Shown piece after piece: positions 13,553 through 16,730 of a stretch of DNA of 16,730 bases. How positions within the stretch are numbered: the stretch's first letter is position 1; each line of letters starts with the position of its first letter. The notes under the pieces are model-generated. The model was not told the origin of the DNA. It saw only the letters and a program-made list of their open reading frames with translations, and did no database searches. The stretch comes from an uncultured bacterium (lineage in GTDB: Bacteria > Actinomycetota > Actinomycetes > S36-B12). Location of the stretch: positions 1 through 16,730 of the forward strand of contig CAITYI010000363.1 in NCBI GenBank assembly GCA_903896585.1, given 5' to 3'. A program made the position numbers and the translations under genes.

Positions 13553-14683
13553 TCAGGCAAGCAGTTCGCGAACCGTAAGGTCAGCCAGCAATCTGCCATG
13601 ATCGCTCACGCGGGCAAAACCCAGAGCGAGTGCTCCGCTGTCAAGTGCCCCACGAGCGGCCAGCGCCGAGCAACGTTTCTGTTCGGCATCGGAGAGTAAA
13701 CCGATATCGACTCCCTTGCGAGTACGTAATCCCAGCATGACCATCTCAACATGTCTTTGCTCAATCGTGAGCACTTCCTGTCCTGCCTGGGGGGAGCCAT
13801 TCTCCAAGGCACGGGCATAGGTCGACGGATGCTTGTGATTCCACCAGCGGGTACCGGAGAGGTGACTGTGCGCACCGGGACCGATCCCCCACCAATCCGA
13901 ACCATTCCAATATGACTGGTTGTGTTGACCCTGCCCACCGGGTAAAGCCCAATTGGAGATCTCGTACCACTGCATGCCAGCGTCTTCGAGCATCTGATCG
14001 ATGATTTCGAATCGGTCAGCGCTGAGGTCCTCGTCAGGAGCCGGTAGATCACCGGATTGCACTTGGCGGGCGAGTGCTGTGCCATCTTCCACAATGAGCG
14101 AGTACGCAGAAATGTGATCCACCCCAGATTCAATGGCCGCTGTCACGCTGGCTCGGACATCGGCATCTGTTTCACCTGGAGTTCCGTAAATGAGGTCCAT
14201 GTTGACGTGCTCGAAACCAGCTTCACGAGCAAGGCGCGCAGCTTTTTCACTCGCACCGGGAGTGTGCGTTCGTTGCAATACTTGGAGGACTTTCGAGGAA
14301 GCACTCTGCATGCCGATTGAAATTCGATTAAAACCCCCAGCCTTTAACTCTGCAAACATCTTGGCATCAACACTGTCAGGGTTCGCTTCAGTCGTGACTT
14401 CCACTGTGTCACTTATTGAAAACTGATGTCCGATGAACTCGAGAATATTGTTCAAGGCGGCAGCGCCCAGAAGCGTGGGCGTGCCACCGCCGAAAAAAAT
14501 TGTCGACACTGTCGGTTGATCAAGGGTGCGGGCCGCGAAGGCAACTTCTTGGTTGAGGATTTCGTGGAAGGATTCCTGATTAACCCCGCCACCTAATTCC
14601 GAGGCGGTATACGTGTTGAAATCACAGTAGCCGCAACGACTCACACAAAATGGAACATGTACGTAGAGGGAGATCGATGCCAC
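13553..14683 (-). CDS. hemW: Radical SAM heme chaperone HemW (formerly HemN-like)
   Basis: A 376-residue radical SAM protein. The [4Fe-4S]-binding CxxxCxxC is C13-C17-C20 in VPFCVSRCGYCDFNTY, with the SAM-binding GGGTP at 65-69 and a HemN C-terminal domain. HemW proteins bind heme and are thought to deliver it to acceptor proteins. The sequence is of the HemW type rather than true coproporphyrinogen dehydrogenase, whose N-terminal extension it lacks. The start is GTG at 14683, only 2 nt after the lepA stop, so the two genes form an operon. The gene order lepA-hemW is a conserved actinobacterial arrangement. Confidence 0.93.
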   Translation of the reverse strand: MASISLYVHVPFCVSRCGYCDFNTYTASELGGGVNQESFHEILNQEVAFAARTLDQPTVSTIFFGGGTPTLLGAAALNNILEFIGHQFSISDTVEVTTEANPDSVDAKMFAELKAGGFNRISIGMQSASSKVLQVLQRTHTPGASEKAARLAREAGFEHVNMDLIYGTPGETDADVRASVTAAIESGVDHISAYSLIVEDGTALARQVQSGDLPAPDEDLSADRFEIIDQMLEDAGMQWYEISNWALPGGQGQHNQSYWNGSDWWGIGPGAHSHLSGTRWWNHKHPSTYARALENGSPQAGQEVLTIEQRHVEMVMLGLRTRKGVDIGLLSDAEQKRCSALAARGALDSGALALGFARVSDHGRLLADLTVRELLA

Positions 14684-14685
14684 AA

Positions 14686-16521
14686 CTATTTCTTTGTTGG
14701 AGAATCCGAGGTTGATAGGGCTGCAATAAAAGCTTCCTGCGGTACTTCAACGCGGCCGACCATTTTCATGCGCTTCTTTCCTTCTTTTTGTTTTTCCAGC
14801 AACTTGCGCTTGCGTGTAATGTCGCCGCCGTAACACTTGGCAAGAACGTCTTTGCGCATGGCACGCACGGTTTCGCGGGTAATAATTCGGGAACCGATTG
14901 CGGCTTGGATCGGAACTTCAAACTGCTGGCGGGGAATGAGCTCTTTGAGCTTCTGTGCCATGGTGACTCCGTAGGCATAAGCCTTGTCTCGGTGAACGAC
15001 CGCACTGAATGCGTCAACTGGTTCACCGTGCAACAAAATGTCAACTTTCACCAGATCAGCGTCTTGTTCGCCCGTGGGTTCATAATCTAAGGATGCATAC
15101 CCACGGGTTTTGGATTTGAGTTGATCAAAAAAGTCAAAAACAATTTCAGCCATGGGCAGGGTGTATCTCAATTCGACCCGATCCTCGGACAGATAATCCA
15201 TGCCCAGCAAAGTTCCTCGGCGCACCTGGCACAACTCCATGACGGCGCCCACAAACTCTGAAGGCAAAATCACGGTTGCGCGAACGGTAGGTTCAAAGAT
15301 CTTCGCCAACTTGGTGTCAGGGAACTCACTCGGATTGGTGACCGTGATCTCCTGACCCGCATCGGTGACCACCCGATAAATCACATTGGGTGCGGTGGAA
15401 ATGAGATCGAGATTGAATTCACGCTCCAGACGCTCACGAACAATTTCCAAATGCAAAAGCCCCAAAAAGCCGCAGCGAAACCCGAACCCGAGTGCCAATG
15501 ATGTTTCTGGTTCATAAGTCAAAGAAGCGTCGTTGAGTTTGAGTTTGTCCAGAGCATCACGCAACTCTGGGTAGTCTGAGCCATCGAGGGGATAGAGCCC
15601 GGAAAAAACCATGGGCTTGGGATCCCGATACCCACCCAGATTCTCAGTTGCACCGTTAATGGCAGTGGTGACGGTGTCACCCACTCGTGATTGCCGAACA
15701 TCCTTGACACCTGTGATCAGATACCCCACTTCACCCACGCCCAGTCCCTTGGTGGCAATTGGTTCTGGAGAAATCACCCCCACTTCAAGGAGTTCATGGG
15801 TGGTGCCCAGTGACATCATTTCTATTTTGTCGCGGGTGGCAATCCGGCCGTCAACAACCCGGACATAGGTCACCACGCCTCGGTAGGTGTCATAAACAGA
15901 GTCAAAAATCAATGCGCGGGCCGGTGCCGCGGGATCACCTTTCGGGGCCGGCACCCTTTCCACAATACGTTCCAATAACTCAATAACACCCTCGCCGGTC
16001 TTGGCCGATACTTTCAAAATATCTGCCGGGTCACAACCAATAATGTGGGCGAGTTCCGCAGCGTATTTTTCCGGTTGGGCAGCAGGGAGGTCAATTTTGT
16101 TCAGTACCGGAATAATCTCAAGATCGTTTTCCATGGCCAGGTACAGGTTGGCCAGGGTTTGAGCCTCAATACCTTGGGCGGCATCAACCAAAAGCACCGC
16201 ACCTTCACATGCGGCCAGAGACCGGGAAACTTCATAGGTAAAGTCCACGTGGCCGGGGGTATCAATCAAATTCAGAACATAATTCTCACCCGACACTGAG
16301 GTGTAGGGCAGGCGGACAGCCTGTGATTTGATGGTGATTCCCCGCTCTCGCTCAATATCCATGCGGTCGAGGTATTGGGCCCGCATAGATCGGGCATCGA
16401 CCAGCCCAGTTTGCTGAAGCATGCGGTCAGCGAGGGTGGATTTACCGTGATCAATGTGGGCAATAATGCTGAAATTGCGCACAATCGCCGGATCGGTGGA
16501 TCCGGGCTGGGGAATGGTCAC
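14686..16521 (-). CDS. lepA: Translation elongation factor 4 (LepA), ribosome back-translocase GTPase
   Basis: A complete LepA/EF4. With the start at GTG 16521 it has 611 residues: G1 AHIDHGKST at 21-29, switch II DTPGHVDF at 87-94, NKID at 141-144, EF-G-like domains, and the LepA-specific C-terminal domain ('KRKLLEKQKEGKKRMKMVGRVEVPQEAF'). The frame is open four codons further up to GTG 16533. The 16521 start is preferred because GAGG lies 6 nt upstream of it, whereas the upstream GTG has only a weak GAAG. The gene is followed by hemW after 2 nt and is divergent from rpsT. Confidence 0.96.
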   Translation of the reverse strand: MTIPQPGSTDPAIVRNFSIIAHIDHGKSTLADRMLQQTGLVDARSMRAQYLDRMDIERERGITIKSQAVRLPYTSVSGENYVLNLIDTPGHVDFTYEVSRSLAACEGAVLLVDAAQGIEAQTLANLYLAMENDLEIIPVLNKIDLPAAQPEKYAAELAHIIGCDPADILKVSAKTGEGVIELLERIVERVPAPKGDPAAPARALIFDSVYDTYRGVVTYVRVVDGRIATRDKIEMMSLGTTHELLEVGVISPEPIATKGLGVGEVGYLITGVKDVRQSRVGDTVTTAINGATENLGGYRDPKPMVFSGLYPLDGSDYPELRDALDKLKLNDASLTYEPETSLALGFGFRCGFLGLLHLEIVRERLEREFNLDLISTAPNVIYRVVTDAGQEITVTNPSEFPDTKLAKIFEPTVRATVILPSEFVGAVMELCQVRRGTLLGMDYLSEDRVELRYTLPMAEIVFDFFDQLKSKTRGYASLDYEPTGEQDADLVKVDILLHGEPVDAFSAVVHRDKAYAYGVTMAQKLKELIPRQQFEVPIQAAIGSRIITRETVRAMRKDVLAKCYGGDITRKRKLLEKQKEGKKRMKMVGRVEVPQEAFIAALSTSDSPTKK

Positions 16522-16533
16522 GTACTTCCTCAC

Positions 16534-16702
16534 GATAATGCTTCGAAGTGGTTCAGGGTGGATGCAATACCCCCTGAGGGGGTGAGCCCTAGCGTACGGG
16601 TACTCTTGGACGGCTTACAGAGCAAGTACCTTCCCGGTGGATTTACGGCGTAAGTCCGGTGGATTGGTATCACAACCCCGAGAACTGAGAGTTAAAACTG
16701 TT
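16534..16702. promoter_or_regulatory. Divergent lepA/rpsT intergenic region
   Basis: These 169 bp must hold the promoters of both lepA (-) and rpsT (+), but no hexamer pair with good spacing is convincing. Visible structure includes an ACCCCC-TGA-GGGGGT hairpin (16569-16583) and a 10-bp direct repeat CCGGTGGATT at 16634-16643 and 16656-16665 (22-bp period). GGTACT/AGTACC arms at 16599-16604 and 16625-16630 flank the interval. The last two lie in the likely rpsT leader. Confidence 0.5.
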
Positions 16703-16730
16703 ATGGCGAATATCAAGTCGCAGAAGAAGC
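16703..16730 (+). CDS. rpsT: Ribosomal protein S20, first nine codons
   Basis: ATG at 16703 opens MANIKSQKK, the conserved start of bacterial 30S protein S20 (normally about 86-88 residues). The rest is beyond the right edge. It is divergent from lepA, the expected actinobacterial neighbour, which supports the call despite the short segment. The upstream ribosome-binding site is weak (GAGAG). Confidence 0.9.

Noticed and set aside
16606..16630. TTGGAC ... TACCTT as an rpsT promoter
   Set aside because: The spacing between the hexamers is only about 15 bp and the -10 match is poor.

Overview
The window looks like chromosomal DNA from an actinomycete (Actinomycetota) of moderate GC content. 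The right edge carries the divergent pair rpsT (+, only its first 28 bases) and lepA (-), followed by hemW. This order is familiar from actinobacterial chromosomes, and the LepA and S20 sequences fit that phylum. A finer assignment (a streamlined aquatic Micrococcales-like lineage, for example) would be a guess.

Layout. Every gene except rpsT lies on the minus strand, so transcription runs right to left. (1) 16.7-13.55 kb: housekeeping rpsT / lepA-hemW. (2) 13.3-11.14 kb: a regulatory module with an SDR dehydrogenase, an IclR-family regulator and an FMN split-barrel (PPOX-fold) protein. (3) 11.12-10.90 kb: a 237-bp gap with a good sigma70-type promoter (TTGACA-17 bp-TAGATT on the minus strand), IclR-like inverted repeats downstream of the -10 box and in the spacer, and several short tandem repeats. 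(4) 10.9-7.4 kb: M20 metallopeptidase, sugar ABC permease, lipoprotein sugar-binding protein, and the start of the ribose-type ABC ATPase. A four-copy 16-bp tandem repeat precedes the binding-protein gene. A perfect 13-bp hairpin follows its stop codon, inside the overlapping start of the ATPase gene. (5) 7.4-0 kb: ATPase, second permease, PfkB sugar-acid kinase, KDPG-type aldolase, amidohydrolase/lactonase, PLP aminotransferase, zinc alcohol dehydrogenase, and the first 73 codons of a fumarylacetoacetate-hydrolase-family (FAH) enzyme that runs off the left edge. Most junctions from 10.9 kb to 2.4 kb are 4-bp (ATGA/GTGA) or slightly larger overlaps, so this is one long operon.

How the genes fit together. 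A ribose-type ABC importer with two different permeases brings in a sugar-like solute. Dehydrogenases (SDR, zinc ADH) and a lactonase-like amidohydrolase can turn an aldose into an aldonate. A 2-keto-3-deoxy sugar acid could then be phosphorylated (PfkB) and split (Eda-type aldolase), or oxidised and hydrolysed (ADH plus FAH-family enzyme, as in non-phosphorylated L-fucose/L-rhamnose routes). The window contains no sugar-acid dehydratase, which either route would need. An M20 amidohydrolase and a PLP aminotransferase in the same operon do not belong to ordinary sugar-acid pathways. They suggest that the substrate carries an acylated amine or is conjugated to an amino acid. That combination, with its probable IclR control, is the most interesting part of the window, and the substrate cannot be read from the sequence.
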